From the NCBI GenBank assembly GCA_028820655.1, contig JAPPIK010000056.1, positions 213,880-277,879 of the forward strand: 64,000 bases of DNA, written 5' to 3'. Made by a program: the position numbers and the translations under genes. The notes under the pieces are model-generated. The model saw only the letters and a program-made list of their open reading frames with translations, was not told where the DNA came from and made no database searches. This DNA comes from Candidatus Poribacteria bacterium. GTDB taxonomy: Bacteria > Poribacteria > WGA-4E > JAJDTR01. Within the stretch, counting starts at the first letter, position 1. The number at the start of each line of letters is the position of its first letter. Shown piece after piece: positions 52,218 to 62,060 of the stretch.

Positions 52218-55200
52218 TTAGCCTCCTTCCGGCGCATCGGCGTACTGATTGAATCCTAGCCCGCGGACATGAGGTTCTTTGTGCAGTAGGTGGCGTAGGC
52301 GAGTTAATTCTTCGGGGGCCCAGCCCATGGCGTCAGCAACAGCATCATCCCAAACCTGGCGCACTTGACACTCGCCTTCACGGTATTGAGGCACAACCGT
52401 ATCCTTTGTGCGCTCCCAGCAGTTGAGCAATACTTGCATGACGCGGGGGGCATTTCGGTCAGGCACAGGTATTCCTCTTATACTATCGAGGCTGAACATA
52501 GGGTACGTAATTTTTCTGCTCGCTATTGCCCCCATTTGGAGTCTTCCGGGCGTGGAGTTCAGATAAACGGCTAGTGCTTTTGCTTCGTCTGCGGATACGT
52601 TTGGGACTGTCCGCCAAGCATTTGTACTAACATATTTTGTCGTACTAGCAATGGCAGTGACTCTAGCGGAGGCACTATCTTGCCTGCCGGTAATCAATAA
52701 GTGCCCCGCCGACTGTAGAAGTGTGTCAAATTCGTCTTGGGAGGTATTGGGTTTTGTTCTCCATTGCCTATCAGGTCTGCTTTGGATAGTACGTTGACCA
52801 TCCTTACCGGCTGTATCTACGACAAAGAACGAATCCTGCTCCCCCTCCGTTGCGCGCACACATTTCTTGAGCAATTCATCGCCCACCCGAGAGATGGTGT
52901 AATTGTCACCTAAGGGTAGTAACCTTGAATCTGTGAAAAATCCGTGGGCTTCCGCCAATTTCGGGGACCTCCAAACAGTGCTTGACCAGTCACCTGCGAG
53001 CATTTGCTCCTCCGTACAGTAGGATACCTCCCCCCACCCGTCCGCCATGAGTCCTTGAGTACACTCGAGCAGCCTCCAATGCAGCTTTTCAACTTCGGAT
53101 TCCTGCGTTGGCATCTTGTCTAGCGATATAAACCGCGTCTGTAGTTGGGTGCCTTCGGAGGTATAATTGCGACGACGGAGAACAATGATGCTTTCGCCTA
53201 TGTCACAATTCTGACTCAGATTAATCTGTTTTGGTTGATGACAGGTGAGCACCGTGTGTACATGATAACGCTCTGCGAGAAACTTTCGTTCAGAGAGCCC
53301 GCTAGCGGAAGTCAAAGACATGGTAGGTACTACAGACGTCATAATTCCGTCGTCCTTAGATAGGATTTTATCCGCTAGCGCGACAAACAAGGGACGACAG
53401 GTATTCTTATCCATGAAAGTGCTTGTCAGGCATTTTTCCATCGCATCGGTTCGGGCGCATAGTCGGTCTTTGATTTGCTTCGGGAATTTTTCGCCCATTT
53501 TCGCCCTGTTTGTGAACGGTGGATTCATGATTACAATCTTTGCGTCTTTGACGGCTTCGACCGCTTCTTCAAGTTCCGGGGACCCGTGTGGCCAGACGCT
53601 TTTAGATGCTATTTCTTCGTCCGGTATGCCGTCCAATTCTCCCTGACGCTCGACGATGGCACTTTGACCTAGCAGTTCCAGGGTGCCTGTGGATACCTTA
53701 TATTCGTTATCGGGATGTGGACCGTAAGGCATCTGGAACAGCCCCATTTTCCTGTAACTAACGTGTTGATTGCCGGCGGTCAGTTGAGATGCGGCTAACT
53801 GTAGGGATATGGGGTTTATATCCAGACCCTTTATGGTTTCTTCAACAGCTGTCTTCTGGAAACTAGTGAGTTGAAGCTCATTCGCACCGCACTTTTTCGC
53901 GCGGCGTTTCATGTCGGTCAGCATAGCTGTGAGTAATGTTCCGCTGCCGCAAGCCAAATCAACAATTTTTAAGTCTGTCCAGACCTGTTCGTCTGTCCAA
54001 TCCACGTCGCCACATGCGTCGAGCGTCAAACGCGCGGCGATAGAGGCAGCCACGGGCCTTGTGAAGTACGCCCCATCGCTTGCCTGATTCCCCATGATTT
54101 TGTTGAATAACGCCCCGGCGTGATCCGCTCCCATATCGGCATAGGTTTCCGCGATGCGTTCCGCTTCGGCGCAAATATGACGCAGTGCTCTTTCGAGCCC
54201 CGCAATTTTACCGGTATCCTCGATAGCGTAAATAGCCGTTAGTGCCGGATCGAATATCGCGTGAAAATCATGCTTCATAATATTAGGCCATTCTCGCGAT
54301 ATGGCCTTAACAATGTTAGTATTGTTTTTTAGCGTTAACAGGTCAGATACGCCAGGCAGCCATTTACCGTTACTGATGCGCTGGTGAAGCATGGCTGCGT
54401 TCATCATGAGCAACGATGCGATTACACAGCCGTCTGCTGTTTTGGCTTGGGCGTCCGAGGTCATGTTATGTAGCTGAAAATGCTTATTGAGGGGTTCCCT
54501 GAGGCGTTCGGCTCTTAGATGAAAGGCGGCTTCGTTTACGGCGTCCTCAAGCAGGTTGAGATCTCTGGTGATACGGTCATTGGTTAACCCGGATTTGGCA
54601 AGCAAGTTCATGCTGATGGTTTTTTCGTTTTCACTCAAATCCTTGAGATACAACTGCATGCGTGTGAGGGGCTTTTCTTGTGTCTTAACGGAGGCGTCGA
54701 GTTTAATTCCAGCGCCGTCGTTTATCATTTTCCGAGCCTTTTTCTTCGTCTTCTCAATGTCTACCTTTCCTCGCGGTTCGTCGTGTTTTGGCTTGGTTCG
54801 AGCAACGGTATCCAGGCGCATCTCAACGCTGCTGTCTTGATTCTTTTTCCCCGTGATTATACCGGTTGGTTCCTCGTCTGCTTGGTACGTTGTTTGTACG
54901 GGCTTAAATTGGCTTTCAAAAGACTCATTGCCCGCAAGCACTTCCTCTACGGTTTTTTGAGCTGTGCCGCTTTGCCCTTCGTGTACGCCGTACTGTATCT
55001 GCCCGCTCTCGTGGAGGGCGACTGCGACGAAGGTGTGAGACTTCGGTGGCGGCGATGGCAGATACAACATTAGCAATCCTTCTAAGTTATCTTCAATGCG
55101 CTGGTCATGTGAACGCAGAGCGCGGAGTATTTGACCGAGTTCTTTCCACCCCTCCTCCTCGTTGCTAGCGCTAAGGTGTTGTTCGGGGTCCGCGTTAGGT

Positions 55201-56537
55201 GGTATGAGTACCGGGCACACAATGTAGCCCATGGTTTTGCCAGGTGCGGTGCGCATAGCGCGTCCGACGGCTTGAATAACGTCAATAGGGCTTTTTCGGG
55301 GTTCTAAGAATGCAACGGCGCTTAAAGAAGGAGAGTCTGTGCCCTCGCCAAATATCCCCACATTTATGACGCCGTGGGGGGCGGATTCAGTGGCGCTGGC
55401 AAGGCGTCGCTTGGCGTCATCTCTCTGTGTGACGCTGCTCGTGGCGTCTAGGTGTTCCAATGTATACTCCGAAGCCTGCGTGCCTCTTATGTGCGTGTTA
55501 AGGTTATTATCTACCCATGTCTTAACTTCTTTTTCATTTAAGGCAGAAGCCATGCGTTTGGATTTGTCCACCCTATTCATAAAAGCGATACATGATTTTA
55601 GTTGCGCGGGGATGGGGAAGTGCCCATCCGCCTGTGTTGAACCACCCATAACGAGAGCGAAGGCAAGGCCCCGAAGATAGTCGAGGGTGTTTAATGAGGC
55701 AGAATCGGGTTTGTTCGCGAGGCGATTCGCTTCGTCGTAAGCTTCTTTGGAGTTGATACCTAATGCGATGATGCGATAATCGGATAGCCATCTGTTTTTG
55801 ACGGATTCCACATAACTTTTCCGGTAGAGCTCGACGCCAAAGACGGTTTCATCGTCCATGCTGCGGACGATCCAGGTGTGGGGATTACTCTGTTGTTTTG
55901 TGTCCACTTTTTGTGTGTCATATATTCTAGGGGTGGCGGTCTGATAGAGACGGAAAATCGCGGGGAATTCGGCGTTGTCATGGCATAGCGTGAAGTCTCG
56001 GACACGTCTCTCATCCTCTGACATGACCTCTTTGGGTGCATTATTCTTGCGAAGGCCTGCTGTGCGGTGCGCCTCGTCTGCAATGAGAATTTTGGCAGTT
56101 ACATTCGTTGATCTTAGCGCGTCCGCGATGGGTCTGCCACTCTGATACGTACCAAAGATAACGCTTATCCGGTCGGTGTTTTGACCTTGCGATATCCAGT
56201 CTGCGATTTTTCCGCTGTCTGTGGTCACTTCGCCTTTTACTTCCGACGCACTGACGTTGCTATTATCTACCGTGGGATCCTTCGCCGTATTCCGAGTTCC
56301 CTCTTTACCGGGGGCGTACCCCGCCGTTTTATCAGAGCATACCGCCAGTGTCCGAAGGCCAGCTTTTGTGTATTGAAGGTATTCACGGCGTATCTGGGCG
56401 ACTAAGGCTATGGACGGGCAAAGGACTATCGCCAGTTCGCCCGACGGTGTCAATTCCTCCATGATGCGGAGTGATACCCGTGTTTTCCCCGTGCCGCAAG
56501 GCAAAATGATTTTTCCGCGCGCCTGCCCAATAGGCAC
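52218..56537 (-). CDS. helicase-methylase part of a type ISP-like restriction-modification enzyme
   Basis: 1439 residues. It begins inside a superfamily 2 helicase: Walker A LPCGTGKT at 12-19, DEAH box ADEAHR at 153-158, and GIFGEGTDSPSLSAVAFLEPR with QAVGRAMR near 395-435. An N6-adenine methylase follows: motif I DLACGSGTLL near 858, and NPPF near 1001. The last 280 residues should be the target recognition domain. No start fits the helicase N-terminus (the first codon is GTG, without a ribosome site). The missing front, including a Mrr-like nuclease, is present just upstream in another frame (56450-57163). Order and combined size (about 1640 residues) match the single-chain ISP enzymes such as LlaBIII and LlaGI, which methylate one strand and translocate to cut. 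Confidence 0.85.
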   Translation of the reverse strand: MPIGQARGKIILPCGTGKTRVSLRIMEELTPSGELAIVLCPSIALVAQIRREYLQYTKAGLRTLAVCSDKTAGYAPGKEGTRNTAKDPTVDNSNVSASEVKGEVTTDSGKIADWISQGQNTDRISVIFGTYQSGRPIADALRSTNVTAKILIADEAHRTAGLRKNNAPKEVMSEDERRVRDFTLCHDNAEFPAIFRLYQTATPRIYDTQKVDTKQQSNPHTWIVRSMDDETVFGVELYRKSYVESVKNRWLSDYRIIALGINSKEAYDEANRLANKPDSASLNTLDYLRGLAFALVMGGSTQADGHFPIPAQLKSCIAFMNRVDKSKRMASALNEKEVKTWVDNNLNTHIRGTQASEYTLEHLDATSSVTQRDDAKRRLASATESAPHGVINVGIFGEGTDSPSLSAVAFLEPRKSPIDVIQAVGRAMRTAPGKTMGYIVCPVLIPPNADPEQHLSASNEEEGWKELGQILRALRSHDQRIEDNLEGLLMLYLPSPPPKSHTFVAVALHESGQIQYGVHEGQSGTAQKTVEEVLAGNESFESQFKPVQTTYQADEEPTGIITGKKNQDSSVEMRLDTVARTKPKHDEPRGKVDIEKTKKKARKMINDGAGIKLDASVKTQEKPLTRMQLYLKDLSENEKTISMNLLAKSGLTNDRITRDLNLLEDAVNEAAFHLRAERLREPLNKHFQLHNMTSDAQAKTADGCVIASLLMMNAAMLHQRISNGKWLPGVSDLLTLKNNTNIVKAISREWPNIMKHDFHAIFDPALTAIYAIEDTGKIAGLERALRHICAEAERIAETYADMGADHAGALFNKIMGNQASDGAYFTRPVAASIAARLTLDACGDVDWTDEQVWTDLKIVDLACGSGTLLTAMLTDMKRRAKKCGANELQLTSFQKTAVEETIKGLDINPISLQLAASQLTAGNQHVSYRKMGLFQMPYGPHPDNEYKVSTGTLELLGQSAIVERQGELDGIPDEEIASKSVWPHGSPELEEAVEAVKDAKIVIMNPPFTNRAKMGEKFPKQIKDRLCARTDAMEKCLTSTFMDKNTCRPLFVALADKILSKDDGIMTSVVPTMSLTSASGLSERKFLAERYHVHTVLTCHQPKQINLSQNCDIGESIIVLRRRNYTSEGTQLQTRFISLDKMPTQESEVEKLHWRLLECTQGLMADGWGEVSYCTEEQMLAGDWSSTVWRSPKLAEAHGFFTDSRLLPLGDNYTISRVGDELLKKCVRATEGEQDSFFVVDTAGKDGQRTIQSRPDRQWRTKPNTSQDEFDTLLQSAGHLLITGRQDSASARVTAIASTTKYVSTNAWRTVPNVSADEAKALAVYLNSTPGRLQMGAIASRKITYPMFSLDSIRGIPVPDRNAPRVMQVLLNCWERTKDTVVPQYREGECQVRQVWDDAVADAMGWAPEELTRLRHLLHKEPHVRGLGFNQYADAPEGG

Positions 56538-57163
56538 AGTCCGCCGCTTTCCGATCGTTCATGTTCTCTAAGGATTCTTACACTTTCGGAAACCGCCTCT
56601 GACTGCATACAGTTCTTGGATTGACGGCGCTCTTCATTCTGAGGGTTCGGGGCGCAGTGGGGGCACGCTTCTGCCGGTTCCGGGAATGAGGCTTGCTGCT
56701 GCTGCAAGTCTTGGCGGATGTTGATAAGCTTAATGGGGTGGAAATCTGGTATGACTGCCAAAGCATTCTTGCTTAGGGAATTTCCCCCGTTTGTGATAAT
56801 CCAACGTTCAGCCCAAAAATCCGGATCTGAAGACGCGGCGGCGAAGCTGTCAACCTCCCTCTTCGATATATCTGCACCCTGTTCCACGTTGTCCAACTGA
56901 CGCGATTTACACTGAATAGCAATATGTTTGCTGTCGGTGCGCCTGATAGCGACGACATCAATTCCGACGTCTGTTCCCGTGGATTTGGGTAATTCTTGCT
57001 GCCGGTCGGGCCACTCGCTCCAGAGCCAACATCGCTCAAGATCCCACTCCTGAACGTGACTCGCCACTTCAACAACCAATTGTTCAAGCCATTTGCCGTC
57101 GGAGCGTTTATAACTATTCTCCTCTACGCACTCTATTGCTTCGCGAATAATATCTTGCGTCAT
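56450..57163 (-). CDS. Mrr-like nuclease part of the same enzyme, frameshifted
   Basis: 237 codons are open, but only the first about 208 residues belong to the protein; after ESGG the natural continuation is in the helicase frame (PIGQARGKIILPCG). The nuclease core is of the Mrr type of PD-(D/E)XK: D69 in GTDVGIDVVAIRR and Q84-C85-K86 in IAIQCKSR, preceded by an acidic helix KWLEQLVVEVASHV. A single-base deletion around 56537-56545 would explain the break. If real, the product is a stranded nuclease without its motor and the restriction function is lost; if a sequencing error, the enzyme is whole. Confidence 0.82.
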   Translation of the reverse strand: MTQDIIREAIECVEENSYKRSDGKWLEQLVVEVASHVQEWDLERCWLWSEWPDRQQELPKSTGTDVGIDVVAIRRTDSKHIAIQCKSRQLDNVEQGADISKREVDSFAAASSDPDFWAERWIITNGGNSLSKNALAVIPDFHPIKLINIRQDLQQQQASFPEPAEACPHCAPNPQNEERRQSKNCMQSEAVSESVRILREHERSESGGLCLLGRRAEKSFCLAARGKHGYHSASWRN

Positions 57164-57458
57164 GAGCTCCCCATAGGTGTAATAAAACGTTGCAAAAAAA
57201 GTCGTCGTGTAGGGTGTGTGCAGACAGAATCCTCCTAAAGAATGTTCTGATCGGTTCTGGACATCCGGTGCTTGGATGCGATAGAATCAGCCACTGTCTT
57301 TTCACGTTCAACAATGCGCTGAGTAGACTGCGATTGAAAGCTTCCGCGGGTCGGTCCCGGCGGGGGCCTGTTCTATTTCAGGTTATCAAATCCGCTTGTG
57401 CTAGTCAGGATGTTGCGCTTCCAATTCGCCTTCGAGTGCACGGAGGGGCTTGACCCAC
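57164..57458. other. intergenic gap
   Basis: About 295 bp between the restriction gene and the isomerase gene, both leftward. A few short frames, none with a ribosome site or family likeness. Confidence 0.4.
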
Positions 57459-58313
57459 TCACGATCCCTGCATTTGATCCAACAGGTACTCGCGGCTTTG
57501 GTAAAGCGCTCTGTTCCACTCATCGGCATGGGCATGTAACTCGACGCTTAAGTAGTGTTCGTAGTTCGCCTGTTTGAGAACCTCCAACACGGACCGGAAA
57601 TTGATGTCGCCTTCTCCCGGAATCTCGTGATGGTGTACTTTTCCCTTTACGTCTGCAACGTGAATATGACGCGTATATGGCAGCGCATCAGCGATGCACC
57701 GCAATAGATCCTCCTCGCAACACTGGACGTGGGTGACATCCATGTTTAATCTGAACTGCGGCGAATCAATCTCGGTGATGATTGGAATAGCTTGACTCGT
57801 TGTTTTTATGAAGCAACAACCACCGCCCATGGATGCAGGTAGAGGCGCTTCCGGCTCAAGAACCAAAATCACGTCACCGGCATCTCTCAGGCAGGCGCGA
57901 ATCCCCTCCGTCAGCATCTTTATCGCCTCTTCTTCCGTAACTCCTTCCTGCCGAATACCGCTTACAAATTGAACAACCGGTATAGACAATTCCCTTGCCA
58001 TGTCAAGCGCCGTGCGAATAACATCTATCCTTTCCTTCCGGTCTTGTTCGCGGGGAGAAATCAGCGAGGGCTCGAACGCATCATCGCCAAGAAGGAAGGG
58101 AGCACCGGTTGCCAGCGATACCGGTTTCACCGGGAGCGTGGAAAACTGCTCGTTCAATTCATCCATCTGTGCCTGCGTAACATCGAATGGGTGCAGATGT
58201 CCGTCGCGATAGAATAGGTCTACCCCCTCATATCCGGCTTTGCAGGTTTCTTCAATTGCCTCATCCAACGGGAGTTTCTGTAAGCAATTCGTGTTAAAGC
58301 TCAAAGGAAACAT
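57459..58313 (-). CDS. sugar-phosphate isomerase/epimerase-like TIM barrel
   Basis: 284 residues from the ATG at 58313, behind AGGAGGA and 15 bp beyond the PhyH stop codon; an ATG 16 codons further up is overlapped by that gene and has no site. The xylose-isomerase-like pattern is clear: EAIEETCKAGYEGVDLFY at about 19-36, VILVLEPEAPLP at about 143-154 with a metal glutamate, LNMDVTHVQC at about 185-194 with D and H, RHIHVADVKGKVHHHEIPGEGDINF at about 213-237 and LSVELHAHADEW. All the usual E, D, H and E metal ligands seem present. Epimerases, isomerases and dehydratases of ketoses or inosose are options. Co-transcribed with a PhyH gene. Confidence 0.82.
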   Translation of the reverse strand: MFPLSFNTNCLQKLPLDEAIEETCKAGYEGVDLFYRDGHLHPFDVTQAQMDELNEQFSTLPVKPVSLATGAPFLLGDDAFEPSLISPREQDRKERIDVIRTALDMARELSIPVVQFVSGIRQEGVTEEEAIKMLTEGIRACLRDAGDVILVLEPEAPLPASMGGGCCFIKTTSQAIPIITEIDSPQFRLNMDVTHVQCCEEDLLRCIADALPYTRHIHVADVKGKVHHHEIPGEGDINFRSVLEVLKQANYEHYLSVELHAHADEWNRALYQSREYLLDQMQGS

Positions 58314-58327
58314 TGACTTCCTCCTGT

Positions 58328-59563
58328 TCACGCTACTATGCCCGTGTTCTGGGTATTCCATCCGGCAGAGAACGCATCTACATCCATATCGCTCGGCATT
58401 ACGTTGAAGTAATACCGCACCGGCCCAGACTGGAACCCCGGGGCAAAATGCACCTCATCCGCTTGGAGGCTGGCATCGATCGGTTCGAAGCGCCGCCAGA
58501 GTATTTCCGATTCCGCACGCGAAAAACGATCGGCGAAAGCAGGTCCCCAATTCAGCGTGGTCGGGTGTCCCCTCGTAGAAAAATGGCGCATTTCTGGTAG
58601 GATACCGTCTTCCTTCGGATGTTTAAGTATATGAATGAAATATGCCTCCTTGGCCAAAAATACCATCAGTAAGAGTTTACCCTTGTCTCCGCTCCCGGGC
58701 TGTAGTTTTTCGAGCCCTTCATGGAAGGCTGCCGCGTCTTGATTTATGACCGCACGAAACACCGCCGCCGTAATGTCCTGCATCCGTTCACTCTGCCGGT
58801 TCCACCGGTCGAACAGAGCTTGGTCCGAAGGAGACAAGCATCGCGTGTAGCTTAAGTCTTGATACTGTGTGTGGTTGGCGTAACCCCCATGAATCGTACG
58901 TCGCATCTTGGTGCTGTAATTGCTTCCCCAATGTAGAATCGGAAGAATGTAGACCGCGCCATCCCCGGCTTTTAGATTCACCGGAATTCCTTCAGGCAAG
59001 GGAACGCGGGGATCGGCAAGCAGTTGCCGGTCCTCTTCGGCCGTGTTGAAGCGGCGGTGACTTCCGGGCACAACCCATAGTACGTCATCATCGTATAGTG
59101 CGATGTTCCATTGTATATACCGAGGTCCATTCTCCAAAAGGTCGTCGATATAGCCCTGCAGCGGCGCCGTGTTAAAGGGATGGAGGTCCCGGTGCCAATG
59201 CGCCGGCCCGTGGTTGTGCACAGGATTGCACATCATCATCATCTCCGTAACAGCCGCACCGGGGGAGTCCATCAATTCCCTGCTAACACCTAGCGTGTTC
59301 TCATAGAGCCAAAGTTCCACGGCGTTAATTGTACGCTCGTCGATCAACTCCGGAGTGTTGTGAAGGTTCAATCGAGGCTGCGGAGCCGTCTCCCATATCC
59401 CGCCCGGCGGATCACCCGGCTCACGCTCGCGCGCCCAAATACACTTCTGGCGCTCAACCAACATTTCGTGGCTCGTGCGCAATTCCTCCAGCTTATCGGC
59501 CGGTATGGCGTTACGCACGATGAGATAGCCGGTCTCTAGGAATTGATCTCGATTGAGTTTCAC
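58328..59563 (-). CDS. phytanoyl-CoA dioxygenase-like protein
   Basis: 411 residues of the PhyH family, longer than most (about 280-340). N-terminus FLETGYLIVRNAIPADKLEEL at about 9-29. The iron ligands are H and D of HWHRDLHPF near 137-145 and a histidine in PILHWGSNY with the arginine in KMRRTIHGGY. VVPGSHRRFN near 185 is a family mark. About 100 extra residues at the C-terminus (from GSGDKGKLLLMVFLAK on) have no clear domain. Leftward, directly before the isomerase; this PhyH-isomerase pair is repeated next door with 60617-61585 and 59699-60553. Confidence 0.83.
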   Translation of the reverse strand: MKLNRDQFLETGYLIVRNAIPADKLEELRTSHEMLVERQKCIWAREREPGDPPGGIWETAPQPRLNLHNTPELIDERTINAVELWLYENTLGVSRELMDSPGAAVTEMMMMCNPVHNHGPAHWHRDLHPFNTAPLQGYIDDLLENGPRYIQWNIALYDDDVLWVVPGSHRRFNTAEEDRQLLADPRVPLPEGIPVNLKAGDGAVYILPILHWGSNYSTKMRRTIHGGYANHTQYQDLSYTRCLSPSDQALFDRWNRQSERMQDITAAVFRAVINQDAAAFHEGLEKLQPGSGDKGKLLLMVFLAKEAYFIHILKHPKEDGILPEMRHFSTRGHPTTLNWGPAFADRFSRAESEILWRRFEPIDASLQADEVHFAPGFQSGPVRYYFNVMPSDMDVDAFSAGWNTQNTGIVA

Positions 59564-59698
59564 CGGTATGCATCCTTGTACATGTCAGATCGGGCACCAA
59601 GTTCATCAGACACCATTGTGTTGTGTGAGATCGTCGGCGGGCAATTCGGTATCACATTCTTTACCCTCCGATCTTGCCGGTTCCGTGCTAGCGTTCTG

Positions 59699-60553
59699 CT
59701 AGAGTAGATTATCTACGAAGCGCTTCGCCGCCGCGGCAACCTCCCAAGGGTCTTCACGGTAACCGAAATGGTGGGCGGCATACTCCACCGAAAGGAATCC
59801 CCCGTAATTAATCTGGCGCAGCGCACCAAATAGCTCTTCCCAGTCAATGATTCCTTTGCCCAAGGGAGGATAGTCAAAGTCAACCGGAATGCCAAACAGC
59901 GTAGCTTGTTCCACCCTCGGTTCGCGTGGTTTAACGTCCTTCAAGTGGACATGCACTATGCGTGAGTTCAGGGTTTTCACCCATTCTGCGGGATTCTCGC
60001 CCATCGGGATCGAGTGGCTGGCATCGAAGTTCACGTGCAGTTTAGCTGGCTCCACATCAGTCGTCAATCGACCAAGGTCAGCCATGCTGGCGAGCAGCAT
60101 AATCTCGTCGGCCTCGATCCCGAAGACAATACCCCGCTCCCCCGCGTAGTCGATGCAGGCGGAAACACTTTCCACCAGCCATGTCCAAGCGCGTTCTCTC
60201 GGAACCCCGGTTGGAGGTAATCCGCTGATGGCATGCACGATGTTCGTACCGACATCTGTGGCGATGTCAATACAGCCTTTAACGAATTCCACGTGCTTCT
60301 GTCTCACGGCGTCGTCGGCGTCAATCAGTGAGATATGCGCGCTGATTGACGAGATTTCAAGACTGTGCTCTTGTGACAACTGATGTATCGCGGCTCGTTC
60401 CCGGACACCGAGGTCCGGGGTCAGGTGCGGATTTCCCCAAGGCCCAGTCTCGGCGTTCAATTCAAGACCTTGGTAGCCCAAATCGGCAATGCGCGGGATG
60501 ATCTCGTTAAGCCGGTAATCGCTAAGCACGCCCGAATGAATGCCGATTTTCAT
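59699..60553 (-). CDS. sugar-phosphate isomerase/epimerase-like TIM barrel
   Basis: 284 residues. Family pattern: IGIHSGVLSDYRLNEIIPRIADLGYQGLELN (start), SLEISSISAHISLIDADDAV, GERGIVFGIEADEIMLLASM with a metal glutamate, LHVNFDASHSIPMGENP with D and H, RIVHVHLKDVKPREPRV, and GFLSVEYAAHHFG at the end with the final glutamate. The metal-ligand positions correspond to those of the neighbour at 57459-58313, although the two are not close in sequence. It lies 64 bp downstream of the third PhyH gene on the same strand. Confidence 0.83.
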   Translation of the reverse strand: MKIGIHSGVLSDYRLNEIIPRIADLGYQGLELNAETGPWGNPHLTPDLGVRERAAIHQLSQEHSLEISSISAHISLIDADDAVRQKHVEFVKGCIDIATDVGTNIVHAISGLPPTGVPRERAWTWLVESVSACIDYAGERGIVFGIEADEIMLLASMADLGRLTTDVEPAKLHVNFDASHSIPMGENPAEWVKTLNSRIVHVHLKDVKPREPRVEQATLFGIPVDFDYPPLGKGIIDWEELFGALRQINYGGFLSVEYAAHHFGYREDPWEVAAAAKRFVDNLL

Positions 60554-60616
60554 AACTGTTTCCCTTAATGCTGTCAGCGGAGATGCCCCCGGGAACGCTG
60601 TAAGGTGCTGCTAAGG

Positions 60617-61585
60617 TTAAATGCTGTCTTCCGATCTATTGACCCCACGCTTTTTCGTCTCGTCAATGCTCACCTGCGCCGCAATAGTCTCCGTGTTGGC
60701 GGCACAGCGGCGAAGGTAGGGTTTTCGGTGATGTTCCGCAATTCCTTTCCACGCGTACGGATCCGTGCCGGAAACAGGGATAATCGCACGCCTGTCACCG
60801 GTAGAAGGCACCGGCAAGTCCGGATTTGACCATGGCAATATGGACCATGCATTCATATAGTGATTGACCATCGCCCTTCGATAACCGGTGCTCCGGTTCT
60901 TCCGCGATGAGTGAAGAAGATATCCATTGAAGAAGATTATTGAACCGGAAGCTACCTCGACAGGTGTGGCGAGAGACTCATCGAAACCGTACGACTTCGG
61001 CCCAACATCGTAATGTTCGGGTTCATCATGTTCCCGCTGAGGCCACAGGTAACCATTGCGGTGCGAGCCGGGAATAACTCGGACGCAGCCGTTGTCAAGC
61101 GTTGCGTCGTCAATCGCAATCCAGACGCCCGTCAGCGAGCGATCACGCGTTTGGATATAGAGTTCGTCCTGATGCCATGCCTGTCCCTGGAAGTCGGGCG
61201 GTTTCACGAATAGCATTGTTTGCATGCACTTGACGCTGCCGTCCCAAAAGGGTAGATGTACTGCCACAAGTTGAGCCAGCATACCGCAGATTTCGGGATG
61301 TCGAGCGTAATTGACGATGACGGGGCTGATTAGGTGTGGGTGGTGGATCGCCAAGATATTGCTTACGGCGTCATCATCCGAAATGTCCGCCGCAAGCGGC
61401 TGCAGATTGTCGGAAGGGTACTCCCCCTTGGCAATCGCTACAATCTCGCGCTTCAATTCGCCGATTTCGCCGGGTGCCAACACGTCTGGCACAACCAGAA
61501 ACCCATCCTCAAGATATCGATCGATCCGGTCTTGGTCAAGAGGTCGAGGAACTTTAATGCAGTTAGTATCCGGCACTGTCGTCAT
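60617..61585 (-). CDS. phytanoyl-CoA dioxygenase-like protein
   Basis: 322 residues, ordinary PhyH length. RYLEDGFLVVPDVLAPGEIGEL at about 23-44; iron ligands H and D of AWHQDELYIQT at about 137-147 and H in FFNGYLLHSSRKN at about 215-227 with R in YRRAMVNHY. GCVRVIPGSHRNGYLWP at about 166-182 is the usual loop. It stands upstream of the isomerase 59699-60553, so the pair PhyH-isomerase occurs twice in 4 kb. Substrates likely differ between the three PhyH proteins, since they share little beyond the family motifs. Confidence 0.86.
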   Translation of the reverse strand: MTTVPDTNCIKVPRPLDQDRIDRYLEDGFLVVPDVLAPGEIGELKREIVAIAKGEYPSDNLQPLAADISDDDAVSNILAIHHPHLISPVIVNYARHPEICGMLAQLVAVHLPFWDGSVKCMQTMLFVKPPDFQGQAWHQDELYIQTRDRSLTGVWIAIDDATLDNGCVRVIPGSHRNGYLWPQREHDEPEHYDVGPKSYGFDESLATPVEVASGSIIFFNGYLLHSSRKNRSTGYRRAMVNHYMNAWSILPWSNPDLPVPSTGDRRAIIPVSGTDPYAWKGIAEHHRKPYLRRCAANTETIAAQVSIDETKKRGVNRSEDSI

Positions 61586-62060
61586 CGTTAATCACTCGCA
61601 TTCAATGTCCGATGTTGATGGCCAACAACCCGATAGTGCACGGGTAGAGTAATGATCAAAGAGAGAGTTACATCGTTGATTCTCTGGGTGAAACGCGTTT
61701 CTGGTGATATCGGGGATTATGAACCACTAGGAATTATGTCGTAGATGTCCGCATTGGATTGATTGAACTTGGCCGCAAGTCAAACCACTCAATGGAGTTT
61801 TAACTTAGCACATGTCGACGATTCTGTCAACAAGAACATTCTTGACTCACTCCATGATGAATGCTATAATGCACCTGCAGTGGTGGTTCACATTCGCCGC
61901 GGACTCGTGCATGGGCGCAATTGTGGACGACTGAAGTTCGCATGTAAGGTATAGCAAGTTCCTTGAATACCCAACAAATTCCGTTCAGAATGGGTTGTTT
62001 ATATCTATTGGCTCATCCTGAGGAATCTTAGTTTAAACTTACACTTTGGAGGATCCTACA
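61586..62060. other. divergent gene-free stretch
   Basis: 475 bp between a leftward PhyH gene and the rightward secreted-protein pair. It must hold promoters for both. No repeat or strong promoter pair was picked out. GGAGGATC before 62061 is the ribosome site of the next gene. Confidence 0.45.

Noticed and set aside
56450-57163. Independent Mrr restriction gene
   Set aside because: The tail beyond about residue 208 is not protein-like, and the helicase has no start of its own; one broken gene explains both.
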